From: Baylisascaris procyonis
Lineage: Eukaryota; Nematoda; Chromadorea; Rhabditida; Ascarididae
Direction of reading: 5' to 3'
NCBI GenBank assembly: GCA_037389465.1
Contig: JAZARR010000185.1
Span: 186,001 to 250,000 of the forward strand
DNA: 64,000 nucleotides
Under the pieces are notes generated by a model. It saw only the letters and a list, made by a program, of their open reading frames with translations, did not search any database and had not been told where the DNA came from. Below, in pieces: positions 1-11,689 of this stretch; position 1 is the first letter of the stretch, and every line of letters begins with the position of its first letter. Both the position numbers and the translations under genes were made by a program.

Positions 1-111
1 CCGTGCATCGGTTTCCTGAAATTCATAATTTTCATCTACGAACATAAAATGGTCATCGGCATCATCCCTCCTCAACTCACAGTTTCGCAAAGGATCCACT
101 TCGAGAAACCA
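1..111 (-). CDS. Partial exon at the left edge, probably of the RMI1-like gene
   Basis: This 37-codon open segment runs off the window edge, reading WFLEVDPLRNCELRRDDADD and ending in a very acidic stretch. It follows a TTGTTTCAAG acceptor in phase 0, matching the exon at 529-592. An alternative is a separate gene starting at the ATG at 135. No domain is recognised. Confidence 0.5.
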
Positions 112-528
112 CTTGAAACAATTTGAGAAAATCATAGCCTTCGAAGATTATTGCCAGATAATACCATTGCTTTCATCCAGCAAGATGTCCCACCTATTAT
201 CTCTCTACCTTTCTTTTGTCTCGATGAGATCAACCTTGAACAGAGTGCAACAATCAGCAAACAGCAGGAACAACAAGAAAGCGACAAGGGGCAAGTCAGC
301 AACGAATAAAGAAGGGCTAAGAGGACGGAAATGCGCCAACTGTTAGGGATTCCACTGTTATTGCCGACTGGGTAACAATTAATGTATGCGAAAAAAGAAT
401 GTTTGTGAATGTGGATCAAATGGAATTCAAAAATCGATATCCTGTATGAAATTCAATCGAGTTCAATGATATTTCGAAATCAATTTCTTAATCATTTTTT
501 ACACCACACGATAGATTCGTTCACAAAC

Positions 529-592
529 TTGATAGTCCATCGTATTCAATTCATTGTTCGCATATGGTGTGTTCACGAAGGATGCATTGGAC
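529..592 (-). CDS. Probable RMI1-like exon near the left edge
   Basis: A strong acceptor (TATAATTTCAG) and a GTTTGT donor enclose 64 bases. The first base completes the codon left open by the large upstream exon, and the frame then reads SNASFVNTPYANNELNTMDY. If the donor is not used, translation ends at a TAA shortly after. It is assigned to the RMI1-like gene by phase only. Confidence 0.55.
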
Positions 593-1445
593 CTGAAATT
601 ATATGATTTAGGAGTTTTTTCTCTCAGCAAAAATGATTTATATGCGACAAATTAAAGAATGCAAACTGAAGAAATTTACGTCAGGAGAAATTAGTCTTAT
701 TAAAACATATGCCTCTAATTCTATAAAAATATACAACAACGTTGATAAGGCAAGGACCATGATAATGAGGTAATAAAAAATTGCGCTTAGCAGTTCAAAG
801 CGGTCATGAGCAAAAAAAAGAACCAACTTAATCGAGAAATGATACAAAATAAGGACTAAACTACGAGATTCCAAAGTTGGAGTATTTAGATTGCTTGGCT
901 CGGGGGCAGGACGAGCGAAGGTGATGGATTCATATAGAACGCCGAACAGCAAAGAGCTTTCCGATAACATTTGTCCTGCCTCATCGTTCATTCATCCTTC
1001 TTCTCTTCCTTCCCCCATCCTTCACTCCTCTTCCGCTCGAAAAAGTAGAAAAGATTTTGAGACATCCTTTTTGTAATAGAGCACTAATTCCAATTTATAC
1101 ACGTTTGTATTATTTCGGCAGCTATTGATGCATTTGTCATACCTTCATCGATGAAGATCAAACCGTGAAATGATTAAACAACATAGAGTGTAAAAGAGGA
1201 AAAAAATGACTGATAGAGAAACATTTGATAGCTTTCATGAACCAAAAGACCCAATGGATATACTTTAAAAAATGCGATGATAATTACTTGAATAAGTCAA
1301 TAAAAATTTAACAAGAAAACAAAGCAACATTAAACATTCGATTTTTTCTATCACAATCGTCGTAAAAACAAAACGAGCGATTTTTATATCAACGAGCGAT
1401 TTTCCCATCAAAGTCAATAGTTGCTGTCGATAAAAAAGGGCTAAC

Positions 1446-2453
1446 CTTGAATTCGGCGATATATTTCGTCGTTTTGAGTCCCAAATCGGTGGAATTATTC
1501 CATTATCATTGTGCTCTATCGAATAAATCGTCTCATTGGTGGTGTTTCTAATCGCATTCCATACAGTATTCACATACGAATCCCTTCGTATCTCTTTATT
1601 ATTTATTAACTTTCGATACATAGGCATTGCACTATGCTCGTGGTCTTTCCTTTGCCAAGGTAATCCAATAGAAGATGATTGTAGAGTATTGCTCCTCAGC
1701 ATATTTTCACTTGTAGTTGCTTGTCTTTCAATATTTGTTTCATGTGTTGGTTCCTCTTTTTTCTTGTAAATCTTATCGAGCTTCTCAAGAAAACTGCCTT
1801 TAGAGATGCGACCAACCGGGTGTTCACAACGAGCAGCAAATGGCAATGTGCTGTGAAAATTCGGGGCCTTTTGAAAAATCTGTGAAATATTTGCGCCACA
1901 TTCATTGAATCCTTCCAAACGACGATCGGCAAGTGAATCGATATTTTCAAGCACGGGCTCTTGGCGACAATCATGTCGATTTGAATCCCCCAGCACTTGA
2001 AGCTGGCGACAAGAAGGATGAGTTGAATCCTTCAGTTTCAAAATCTTGTCAAAAGTATGTCGACCAGCATCTCCCATTCCACGCATCTGACTACAGATAG
2101 GTCGACTGACACATTCAAGCCTTGGAATCTGGTCGCAAAAACATTGATCCGAATCCTCAAGCTCAGGAGCTTGGTGAAAGTGAGATCGACCTTCCTCAGT
2201 TATTGGAATCTGATGACATTTACGTGGATCCACAACCTTGTTAACACAGAGTCCATATGAATCTTCACTGACAACTGCTTGAAAACGGAGTGCTCTCGAT
2301 TCATTATCCACTGTTTCCATTTTGAGAGCAGAATCAGCTTTTACCAAAAGCGAGTTATAAGATGGCGCCAACTTGTCGCTTTCCGATTCCCTTAGCCTTC
2401 GAACGGGAGGATAGTAAGAAGTAATAGTGCGCATGCCCATTGGAGGGCCCTTA
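1446..2453 (-). CDS. RMI1: RMI1-like large exon with 14-residue tandem repeats
   Basis: This 1,008-base exon has a strong acceptor (GCTTTTTTCAG) and a GTTAGC donor and stays in phase with its neighbours (AA plus T gives asparagine). It opens with KGPPMGMRTITSYYPPVRRL. Between 2230 and 1898 it encodes about eight imperfect copies of a 14-residue unit with the pattern C-x-Q-x-P-x-L-E/G-D, for example THPSCRQLQVLGDS. The rest is hydrophilic and probably disordered. If the donor is skipped, the frame stays open to a stop at 1265. No known domain is seen. Confidence 0.8.
1898..2230 (-). repeat. Degenerate 42-bp coding minisatellite
   Basis: About eight in-frame copies of a 42-base (14-codon) unit lie inside the large RMI1-like exon. 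The copies are well diverged at the protein level but keep C/F-x-Q/K and E/G-D at fixed spacing, and none carries a stop. Confidence 0.75.
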
Positions 2454-2916
2454 CTGAAAAAAGCAATACTGCGTTCCTTCCATATCTCAACGCCGATAAT
2501 AATATCATTTTATCAACCTTAAAAATATCAGCTGGGAATCGCAAAGCAAAATGACAAAATGAAGTCTCCTCTCCCCTCCCCTTTCCTCATATAAGTGAAA
2601 ATATTTTCCCATCAATAAAAACGTAATAAATTACAAAAAAAATTGCTCTACATCTACAACTTCTGCAACAACTGTCATTCCATCTCTATATGAAGTGACC
2701 AATGGCGAGCGAAATTCGACACATTCAATTATACTACTCTGCTGTATATTAAGCAAACAGCACACCTAACTTGTACAGAGCTTAATAACGGTGTACAAAG
2801 CTCCCACCTGTAAAACTTAGAAAAGCTCGAACCAAGTGCCCTCAACTTCACTAACAGTCCTTCAGTTCATAACGATGACCACAACTCATTTCAAAAGTAT
2901 ATAAAAAACCGCGTAC

Positions 2917-3170
2917 TTCTTCTTAGTAGCCTTTTTTAGTTTTGAGTCCACTTCCTTTAACGTTGCTTCATCGAGCGTTCGTTTGTTCCATCCAGTCGAC
3001 TGGCTGCTTCTATCCTCCTTGGCGCCGTTCCATTTCTCGTCCACAATTTCATCCTCCAGTTGTGGTCCGTTGTGCGGTATAATTCTCAGGGTGATACCAT
3101 CTTGTAACTTCAAAGTTGATGGCCTTTCATAGTCCTCTCGTTCCATCTTCAAACTGATGCAATACAGCAG
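2917..3170 (-). CDS. RMI1: RMI1-like exon, charged linker
   Basis: Codons run through MEREDYERPSTLKLQDGITL and a lysine-rich stretch, SKLKKATKK, to an AA|GTACGC donor. The acceptor is either GAAG at 3171 or ATCAG at 3154. The first joins the previous exon directly in phase; the second would need one more exon between 3200 and 4100. The lysine-rich end could be a nuclear localisation signal. Confidence 0.65.
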
Positions 3171-4179
3171 CTTCAGAAACAATTTATCCGCATTTTCGCA
3201 TACCTTTTAAGAGGAGAACTTACGCTTGTTCAGAGCAAGTCAAGGACGTTTCAATAAATTAGGATCAATCCTGTCCTTCCCTGTCAGAGCTGAAGCACCT
3301 CGATTTTCAAGGCAACTTCTAAAACTCAGATTCTCCAAAACGTTTTGAAAGTTTATTCTACGTTGCACTATCGTTGACAATAAAAACTCCTCCTCACTAA
3401 CAGCGAAGTTCCAAATCAACAACGACGAGGAGTCAATAACATAAAAAAGAATAAAATTGGATAAATATTTCGAAATTATGAACAATAAGAGGGTAAATAG
3501 ATAGGTGCAGAATCGAAATCTGTAGTAAACTCATTTGTTACAATTCATTTATGCCTGATTTTAATCTAAACTTATCGCTGACATCCTCGAATCGTTGCGT
3601 TGCCGACAAACACTTTCAAGAGGCGATCGTGAGATCGCACTGTACTGGCGAATAAGAATCGGCACCCGATTAAAATGAATCATTTTTGGATGTGAAAAAG
3701 TCCCTCATAACTATGCGGTTAGAGTAAATGTACGCAAATTAATGACTGAAGCAATGAAAGCAAACGTGTATGCATAAATTCATATAGGCAATGAAATATG
3801 CAAAGAACGCGAAGAACGATTCGATCAGCTCAATGTGGCCGCTTTATTATGATATGAGAACTGTCTAAACCCTTGGTCGCTCCCCGCCCCCCCCCCCCAA
3901 ATTTTCTGGATCAAGTTGGATCCAAGAATGTAACTGCAGTAGAAGAAGTCTCCATTAAAAAGTTGCTCATCAGAAGTTTTTAAGTAAGATATTCACTGAA
4001 CCTCCAATTTCTCTATCGAATCTCGACAATTATTACAGCATTTCGTTACATCAGAAGAACAAGATAATTTAATCACTATAGAATTACAAGAATAGAAATA
4101 TTTTGAAAAAAACTTGCGACAAATTTGCACGAAATAAGGGAAAATTTAGCACAAAGAATTGAAAAGTAAAAACGCTCAC

Positions 4180-4267
4180 TGTTTTTCGAACGGTCGGCAT
4201 CACGGGAACCACAGTGGCATTAGTTAGCTCATTTGTCATATTCTTAACACATTCCGGTTCAGTCATC
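4180..4267 (-). CDS. RMI1: RMI1-like exon, linker
   Basis: The acceptor is AAATTTTAG and the donor ACA|GTGAGC. It encodes 29 full codons after the split one, starting [20 protein letters not shown]. It lies only about 50 bases from a (TA)n tract in the preceding intron. Function is unknown; phases fit the previous exon. Confidence 0.65.
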
Positions 4268-4310
4268 CTAAAATTTAAAAAAAAGCATAAATTATACGGA
4301 CATAGGTATG

Positions 4311-4444
<134 letters not shown>

Positions 4445-4881
4445 ACTACAAATAATTTCAAACCGATTCATTAGCAGCATGGAATGAATTTTTCAATCTA
4501 CTTCGCCAAGTCACCAAATACGTAATTCCTTAAGACTATTTCTGGCTCAGCAACAAAAACTGTGCACTGATTTTGTCAGCCTTCACTGTACAGAAAATTA
4601 TAAAAGTTTCCATGGAAGAACTCTTACTTTAAATGCTGCAGTGTCATTCAAAAGCATTGATAGGCGGCTTGGGATTCATATCCCTCCAGAGATCCGTTCG
4701 TGTTGTTGAGTGAAAATGAATCTATCGGTGCAAAAGTCGAATGAGATCTTTCCTCGTTAGAATTCCCTTACTGAAGGAAGAAGAAGCGTTGACAGCTCGG
4801 TGGCTTTATTCCAGTTCCACGCTATTTAAATTTCAGCTAAGTGAATACGAAATAGGTTAAGTTAAAAATGAGAACACTAAC

Positions 4882-5010
4882 AGAATTGTTGGGTCCCTTG
4901 GTGCTTCGTCTTTAGCACAATCCCCAACTGCCGTTGTTTCTGTCCCGCAATCCACATGCATTTCTTGGCCCTTTTCAAATTTTATATCCACATCCGCGAT
5001 GATCCGCTTG
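4882..5010 (-). CDS. RMI1: RMI1-like exon, linker
   Basis: The acceptor is TTTTTAAGCAG and the donor GTTAGT. It encodes about 43 residues including RIIADVDIKFEKGQEMHVDC and a tail rich in T, D and P. No domain is recognised. It is placed in this gene by continuous phase (2 to 2) and order. Confidence 0.7.
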
Positions 5011-5515
5011 CTGCTTAAAAAGTAAACTCTTTTAATGAGGAGCCAGCATTACCGACTATTTTCGCCAGACTCCCTATAACGCCAAAAATCAGAATACAGA
5101 CAAACAGTATCGTCACAGTCTCTAGCAATATCCATAGCTCGCCTAAATATATAGCATAATCAAGCTCACTATACATACAACACAACTGTATCTCCTCTCG
5201 TCATATCTGTGCCGGGAAAACTAAGGATGTCTGACTTCATATTTCTTGACGAGAACATCGCTTAATTATGTATTCTACCATATCGAAACCTTTCCGAGGC
5301 ATTTCCCAAAAAATCCAAGTTGCCGAAGGGGAAGTTTTCAAAAGCTTCAAAACTTCATGAGGAGGAGGGAAGGAAGAGGTGGATAAATTGGACAATTTAA
5401 CGGAAGTTATACGTTACTTCAACCTATAAGTTTAAGACCACTAAAAGCTATTAATCTTTCAACAACAAAAAATTTGAAAACCTCATAAAGAAAGTAACGA
5501 AACGTAACAACATAC

Positions 5516-5647
5516 AGAGTTGATCCATCAGTCTGAGTTCCTTCTATATCATTCTTTGCAGCTATTAGCATATCTGCTCCTTCTGCGACCTCCATCTTTT
5601 CTTTCCATTCGGCTTCTCCATCAGCTTCCACAACAGACCTTTCGATC
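5516..5647 (-). CDS. RMI1: RMI1-like exon, acidic linker
   Basis: The acceptor is a non-standard GAAG; the donor is GTATGT. The 43 codons (IERSVVEADGEAEWKEK and on) are acidic and charged with no recognised domain, as expected for the disordered linker after the RMI1 N-terminal domain. The phases (2 in, 2 out) match both neighbours. Confidence 0.7.
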
Positions 5648-5911
5648 CTTCAAATTAAATTGCTCATTCGCGCCTTCCTCTCCCTAGCTCTTTTGCACTT
5701 CGCGATGCAGATGGCAACCGAATTTTCAAAACATCCTTACAGAACGATTGCAATTCGGCACTAAGGAAACCTGACCAATTAGTTAGAACTAACCAATGAC
5801 CAATGAGTTAGAACGTTCACAAAAAGTGCATTCGACCGGTAAGAATACCATCTGATCAGGAACGATCACGATTAATAGATTTGTAAAGAAATTGAAATGA
5901 AAGTTGACCAC

Positions 5912-6078
5912 TCTGATCTTTGCAATTTGCTCTCATCGATGTTCAGCCGATGTGCTATAATATGAACTGGTGTGTTTATATCCAATAACGTATCCACATC
6001 ACCACCAAGCACTTGTGTATTCAACGGCGTCAATGTTAAGATATTACGCCGACAAAGTACATCCGCGAACAAATAGAT
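5912..6078 (-). CDS. RMI1: RMI1-like exon with the VLGGDVDTLL signature
   Basis: The acceptor is AACGTTTCAG. The exon encodes 55 codons plus two bases and carries NILTLTPLNTQVLGGDVDTL, the clearest family signature; vertebrate RMI1 has NVKVLGGEVD at this place. The donor is GA|GTGGTC, weak by sequence but correct in phase: GA joins the first G of the next exon to give a glutamate codon. This exon identifies the gene. Confidence 0.92.
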
Positions 6079-6374
6079 CTGAAACGTTGCAAATTTATGC
6101 GTGATCAAAAAAAAACTTCAAATTTAGGTTACCCTGATTCTATTTAGGTTACGTGGACGCGGTCATGCTCATGAACTTTAATTAATGAAATACTGATTTG
6201 AGTCCCTTCAAAAATTACCACTTAATAAACTCATCGGCGTAGTTTCCCCTCTATGCAGCAATCAATGCCGATCATACTATACTAGTGTGGTGCGAGGAAT
6301 AGATTTCAGGTTGGGGAGGGGAGGGAAGAAGGAAACGGAAATTGCCAGAAATGAGAACCACGCATATACTACAC

Positions 6375-6679
6375 TGCGACCGTGTCGGGGCATTCAGAAC
6401 GTGGCACAAGGGGAGAAAACACAACTCTTACGACGTCGCACAACTCAAATAGTGAAAACACAACGACTGATTAGTAAGCAAGACCGCAGCCTATTTATAT
6501 CTTCGGCTACAGTCCTGAAGGTATGGGGAGGTATAATTCACATGGGAGAAATATCACATCAAGATCAAACAAGTGTGAGCGTACGGCCTATTACACAAAT
6601 GCAGATCACCAGTATCACTGCAATGACGAGACTATTTGATCACAATAGATCATTCGTTAACGTACATCACTCGTTAACA
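6375..6679 (+). mobile_element. Solo LTR with 5-bp target duplication TACAC
   Basis: This 305-bp element begins TGCGACCGTG and ends CGTTAACA, so it has the TG...CA ends of an LTR. It is flanked on both sides by TACAC (6370-6374 and 6680-6684). A second copy of the family lies at 18859-19144. No internal region is present, so this is a solo LTR left by LTR-LTR recombination. It sits in an RMI1-like intron, in reverse orientation to the gene. Confidence 0.88.
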
Positions 6680-6718
6680 TACACCATGCTCGAACGACCA
6701 GTCCTCATATCGAATCGC

Positions 6719-6749
6719 TTCCCCCCCTCCCTCCCTCCCCCCCTTCCCA
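6719..6749 (-). other. C-rich tract (G-quadruplex potential on minus strand)
   Basis: Runs of seven, three, three, seven and three C with short spacers sit just downstream of the solo LTR. On the minus strand, which is the sense strand of the host gene, they satisfy the usual four-run G-quadruplex pattern. Confidence 0.55.
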
Positions 6750-7133
6750 AATCTTGAAATAAACAATCCATAATGGCGCCATAAATTTATCGATGGTGAT
6801 CCAACATCCAATGGATCATTTTTTTGGGGGCGCATATATAAACTTCCGCAAATGACTGATTCCAGTTTGCATAAATTACTAGGCAAGCAAACTCTTAAGC
6901 CACATCTATTGAGGGCTACTTTGAAACAATATTCGGTTCCTATTCTTAATAAGCTTATGTACATCAAGAATCAGGCCAATGACATTCAACCTCAGCGTAT
7001 AAAATCCTATCACCATGAAAACTCGGTCATAAGCTAATACCTAAAAAATATGCATATTCGCACTAAGCAGATGCGCACTACTTGACGGATTTAGAGGTCA
7101 ACTGCTCATCTAGTCGAAGCTCTAAACGCTCAC

Positions 7134-7253
7134 CTTTATGCCGGGAACGGATTTTATACTCAGACCATCAATATCACCGATACTGATCGCACGTAATTTA
7201 CGTTGACCATCTGTCACTTCCATCAGAAGAAATTGTGAACTCTTTCTCTCATC
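7134..7253 (-). CDS. RMI1: RMI1-like exon: OB-fold core
   Basis: The acceptor ATTAATTTCAG and donor AAG|GTGAGC enclose 40 codons in phase 0. FLLMEVTDGQRKLRAI and SVPGIK correspond to the family pattern of a hydrophobic strand ending in TDG, then a second strand and a PPGTK-type turn. Exon order and phase continue directly into the next exon. Confidence 0.88.
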
Positions 7254-8353
7254 CTGAAATTAATAACTATCTTATTCGAAATATTCCACAATAAAACGCT
7301 CAAATTTAAGAATTACTGTTTTTCTTTGAAACGATCAAATGAACAAAATATTTGTTAGAGAAGCTTGCTCGTGTATGTGGGCATTGAACTCGCTATCTCA
7401 AAATGCTGTGCTAGTCCCCTATCAGGCAAGCCATCAAGATGTGTTCCCATACACAGCACACTTTCAATTCGAAAGCGCTAACCATAAATAAGGGGCACTT
7501 TCAAAAACAAATGAACTGACTGAAATACCGATTATTAAGCACTTTCAATCATCCCTCCCCCATCACCACCCAGCAGGCGTTCAATAGAACTAGGAACTTT
7601 GCAAGAATGAGGGGGAGGGGTGTAACGGATTCATTATTGCAAAAGTTACTATAAAATACCATAAAAGAACATGAAACATTACTATAATCAAAAATCTTTT
7701 TATACCCCATTGGGCATCAAAAGCTAGCAATGGCAAGCTCATAGCATTTCAACTGCACTTTTTCTTTAGGATCCAGGAGAGGCAATCCTAAAAGATCCTC
7801 GTTGCTAACTTAGATATCAATGATTCACTAAGTACGAAGTATATTCAAAGTTAGGAACTCGCCGATCGACCCTATTCATGATAACGTTCAATAAACTAGT
7901 GAAATGCATCTTTTTTAAACTCAAAAATAATTAACATCTATCTCACACATGACGTCATTCTAGATAAAATCTTGGAACAAAAATATGAATGAGGAAAAAA
8001 CAAGTTCCACTGATCTTCAGGAGATAATATTAAGGTACATCGGACAGCTGAATGAATTTTCTTACTTATTAAGCATCACTGAGGGGATCGAATGGGAAAA
8101 TATGAAAAAAAAAACAGAAAATGCTCAAAAAAATTTATCTGTAAATTTCTAATAGAAACCTAGATGGCAATTCTTCTGCGAAAGTTTAAAGCCGAAATAA
8201 GGGGTGAAGGCAGAGAAGGGGAGGGAGAAAAATATTACTAATACCGTCTATAATATGAAATACCCTCCGAATATCTTATTATTCGTCCTCGATACCATAT
8301 TATATATTCAACCACATATAATCATTCCAATTGTACATATAAAAAACACTAAC

Positions 8354-8464
8354 GTGGTTATCTTCAACGGCGCCATAATCAAAACCACTGTTATCTTCAA
8401 AATGCTGCGTTAAGAGGCGAAATTGACTATATGCTGATTGACTGATATCGATGATCCAATTCAC
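8354..8464 (-). CDS. RMI1: RMI1-like exon: first OB strands
   Basis: The acceptor TTGATTTTACAG and a GTTAGT donor bracket 37 codons in phase 0 to 0. The peptide begins VNWIIDISQSAYSQFRLL and corresponds to the family block of the form INSLVDVS-x-x-AYSQ. It was found by searching the intron between the two flanking conserved exons. Confidence 0.85.
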
Positions 8465-8833
8465 CTGTAAAATCAACAAGTTTCACTGATCTTCTATAGG
8501 TAATATTTTGAAGCACAAGCATAAGTTGTGCAGAATTTAGAACTTTCTATCCCTTGAAGCTTTCGAGAATTGAAATATTTCTGGGAGTATTATTGAAGTA
8601 ATGTTGACAATTTTAGCCGTTTTCTCAGCAAATACAGTAAATTCAAATCTACTACTCCAGCAAATGCAATTTGAAGCCCAAGATGACTTAATTGTCAAGA
8701 AACACTTGCGTTTATTCGAAGAAGGCGATCAGCGATGACTGCGGTAGATGATTTGGGTTTTGAATGCAAGGTGCTATACAAGATAATAAGAAGGTAAGTG
8801 ACAGAAGATTAGAGCAAATTCGAAAACAAAAGA

Positions 8834-9990
8834 TTGAGGGAAGTAGTAAAATGCAAATCTAGCTTGAGAAAAACTTGGGAGGAAAGATATTTCCGTCACA
8901 TCATGGTCCATCGGTGTACGTTGGCAATGCGGACCGCAGAACAGTCAATAGAGAAAAGGTGGAACAAACTGGCGGGAATCGCCACGAACGACTTTTTTCA
9001 TCAACTGTTACAGCCAAAAGTCTCGGATGTGATGTCAGAAAAGTCGGAGAAAAGTATGCAGAATGAAGCCGATGAAAGCAGAAGGACTAGATCAGATAAA
9101 TGGAAAGGAAATACAAACGGGATGTGAATAGCTTGCGGGAGCATTGACGACCGGTTCACCTGCTATCTACCGTCAGGAAAGAAACCGGCAGAATGTAAGA
9201 GATTCAGAACGATGAAGATTCCCAGAAAGTAAGACCGTGAGGACATTCTCAGCTATCGCTCAATATGTCGGATGTGTATATGATTTTCAAGCAAGTAATT
9301 TATGCTCAAATAAAGAGTACCCATTAGACAGTAGGCAGGTTTCAGGAAGCGACTTTCTATTGCTGATCACATCATCCTGTGAAACAATCGACTGAATGGG
9401 CAAAGCATACAGGATTGTTCTACTTTTACTCTTCGTTGATCTGAAGAAAATCTTTGACTCTTTACAGCACAACGAGGACGGCCATGTCTACTCGAGATAC
9501 GCGATACAATTGGGCAAGGACCTCGGTGTGGAACTGAGAACGAGAAGAAGAACGGGGTGGATAGCGTTCTCGAGGCTCCGCGATATCTTCGCGCATAGGA
9601 AAACGCCACTATCTGTGAAGGCAAACTTATTCAACAGCACTGTCCTTTCTGCCTATATACGTGGATCATGACGCTAAGGGTGATTCAGTGTGCCAGGGAA
9701 AAACCGCATGGTAGGCATTAGCAGGCTGCGGCATATCTCCAGTAGATATTTGCGATCTCTCTCTCGTGTGAAGGAATCGACCGTCACGTTCTTCTGTGAA
9801 GGACATAGTTGAAATGAAATGTCAGAAAGTATGACTAGGCTAGTCAAGCGGCAAGAATGAATAAAAATCAGCGGATAAGTGGATCTTTGGGTAGTAGCGT
9901 GAAATATAAAAAGAAAACCAAAACGGTCGCCGTTGAAATGGATGGATCCCCTTGTGTGCCTACTTGGGAACACGTGGATTCCAATCCCCT
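8834..9990 (+). pseudogene. RTE-like LINE reverse transcriptase remnant
   Basis: This is a decayed plus-strand RTE-clade non-LTR retrotransposon. Read across several frames, it shows the expected order: a K-x-x-K-A-x-G-x-D-type block near 9060-9115, the reverse-transcriptase segment LLLLFVDLKKIFDSLQHNED near 9420, then GVELRTRRR, FSRLRDIFAHRKTPLSVKAN and LFNSTVLSAYIRGS to 9668, followed by RMVGISRLRHIS near 9710. Multiple frameshifts and stops show it is dead. It lies antisense inside an RMI1-like intron (between 10434 and 8464). The 5' end, including any endonuclease, is not recognisable. Confidence 0.8.
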
Positions 9991-10433
9991 TTAAATTCCA
10001 TGAAAGAAATATACGGCAGAAGTCATGCAGCACATACGTATAAAAGAGATTCCTAATTAGCGGAAATTGAAACGCAGAAGGACAAGAAGATGTGGGGAAG
10101 GGAGGTGGATGGGGGAGGGGGGAGAAAAAGAAAAATTTCATCGTTCATTTGAACTAGTAATAAATTGATTACGTCTTTGAAAATGTTACTGCCTATGAAA
10201 TTTCCCTTAATTGCTAGATGAAAGGAAGGTTATCCGATTCCTTCATGCGCCGATGAAATTTTCAGAATTTTTGAAGATTTTAGTGATTTTGACCTTTGCA
10301 ATCAACATTTCTGATTACAAAGGCTTCATTCAGCGTTGCTCAAATTCCGCGAAGATTTACAGTTGCGCCGCTAAAAAAACGTGAATACTCATATCATAAA
10401 CACATATTAAAGCATTGATAGTGGCAGAATTAC

Positions 10434-10568
10434 CTGTAAAGTACATTGACCCTTCATGACGATCTTCTTTACATATGGCGGTATTCGTATGACAGGTCGT
10501 GTGCTTGAACACAACTCTGAGAAAAGCCATTGTTCATAGACCTGATCGCAGAGGGATGTCGCTGCCTG
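10434..10568 (-). CDS. RMI1: RMI1-like exon: VYEQWLFSEL block
   Basis: This exon encodes 45 residues, including DQVYEQWLFSEL followed by RPVIRIPPYV, which matches the conserved start of the RMI1 N-terminal domain (human form: a QVFEQWLL motif). The acceptor is TTTAG|CAG, with an alternative three bases further in; both keep phase 0. The donor is CAG|GTAATT. The exon ends in MKGQCTLQ, where the family changes into its first OB strand, and the next exon continues that alignment. Confidence 0.85.
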
Positions 10569-11354
10569 CTAAATCAAAAGCAATGAGGCATGAAATATAC
10601 ATTTTTTGGTAAGGGGATTTTTATAATATCCAACCCTTTTTCACATTTAAATGTATTAAATTATGGTAAGAAATATTTTCACTCGATGATATGCTGATAT
10701 CGGATCCTATCTCCCGCTTCCCATCACCACCACCCTCATTTCCTATGTCGACTCTTCATAGAACCGATCGAGCAGAGCGTCTTCTACAACTTAAATAATT
10801 CGATTTTATTTATTGTAATGCAAAAATATACATAGATAGTACGGAAATCAAGCCCACTTCTCAACGGTTTAAATCGATAGAGTTCGAACACACATATCAT
10901 CTTTTTTTTTTTATAAAATGCGAAGAATTTATAAAATCTTGTGGTCTTGGATAAACCTGGATTTGGTTCCGATCCCGATTGAGATTGGGTTTAAACCTGA
11001 GCTCATGAACTTTGCGGGACTTGTTAGCGTCAATTTTATGCTGTCTCTTTCTTTCAGAAGTAAAATCCTTCAAAACAAGTTCAGGTCGTTAATTAATACG
11101 CTTTTCCAACTATTCAAAAAATAAATGGGATTTAAACTAACAGCAACTCCTCATAGATATATGACAATACGGTCACAGAGCTCAGAAAATAGCATACAAG
11201 GGGTATTCTTTCATACATGGTGGTAACGTCGAGATTTCTGGCATGTAGCATTTGATTTTATCTACTCTCCTGCCCCTCCCCGTCCCCCTCCCCACCCAAA
11301 TTCCACCTCACCTATCATGTTTTGATTTTCCGCAGGTAATCACTATATTCAAAC

Positions 11355-11375
11355 GATCCCTTCTTCTGCAAATTG
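11355..11375 (-). CDS. RMI1: Possible 21-nt micro-exon of the RMI1-like gene
   Basis: The acceptor ACACGTTTTCAG and a GTTTGA donor bracket 21 bases that read QFAEEGI in phase 0 to 0. Exons 1 and 3 also join directly in frame, so this may be an alternative cassette or not an exon at all. It would sit in the variable linker before the first conserved block. Confidence 0.3.
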
Positions 11376-11565
11376 CTGAAAACGTGTGAACAGATCGATG
11401 AGTAATGCTGAAATGAATAATCCTTAAGCAAAAAAGAATTCCATCAAAAGCTAAGAATCGAATCAAAACAATTCAACCGCACATCCCCTCATCACATTTG
11501 AACAATGTATGAAACTTCATAAAAGAAAGATTTTAAATAATATATTAAAACCACAAATAACATAC

Positions 11566-11683
11566 AGGTGTCGATTTTGCGGTTTCATTTTCGAAATATT
11601 TCATCACTTCGTCAAACCATTTGTCTTTCAAGATAATATGACGACTTGCGAAAAAAGACGCCACTAGATCCCTCTCCATTATT
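11566..11683 (-). CDS. RMI1: RMI1-like exon 1 (start codon at 11679)
   Basis: A GTGCTTCAG acceptor lies four bases before the ATG at 11679-11677, so the mRNA is probably trans-spliced here or has a non-coding exon upstream. The exon encodes 38 residues, beginning MERDLVASFFASRHIILKDK, and ends at a GTATGT donor in phase 0. The segment LVASFFASRHIILKDKWF fits the helical N-terminus of RMI1, where a short hydrophobic-tryptophan stretch precedes the OB fold. This start was chosen because it is the first ATG after a good acceptor and no coding frame is seen upstream. Confidence 0.72.
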
Positions 11684-11689
11684 CTGAAG

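Noticed and set aside
3240..3485. Additional RMI1-like exon in this minus frame
   Set aside because: No acceptor and donor pair gave phases that fit both neighbours, so it was left as intron.
9674..10141. 155-codon minus frame opposite the RTE remnant
   Set aside because: It is antisense to recognisable reverse-transcriptase sequence and consists largely of translated polypyrimidine tract.
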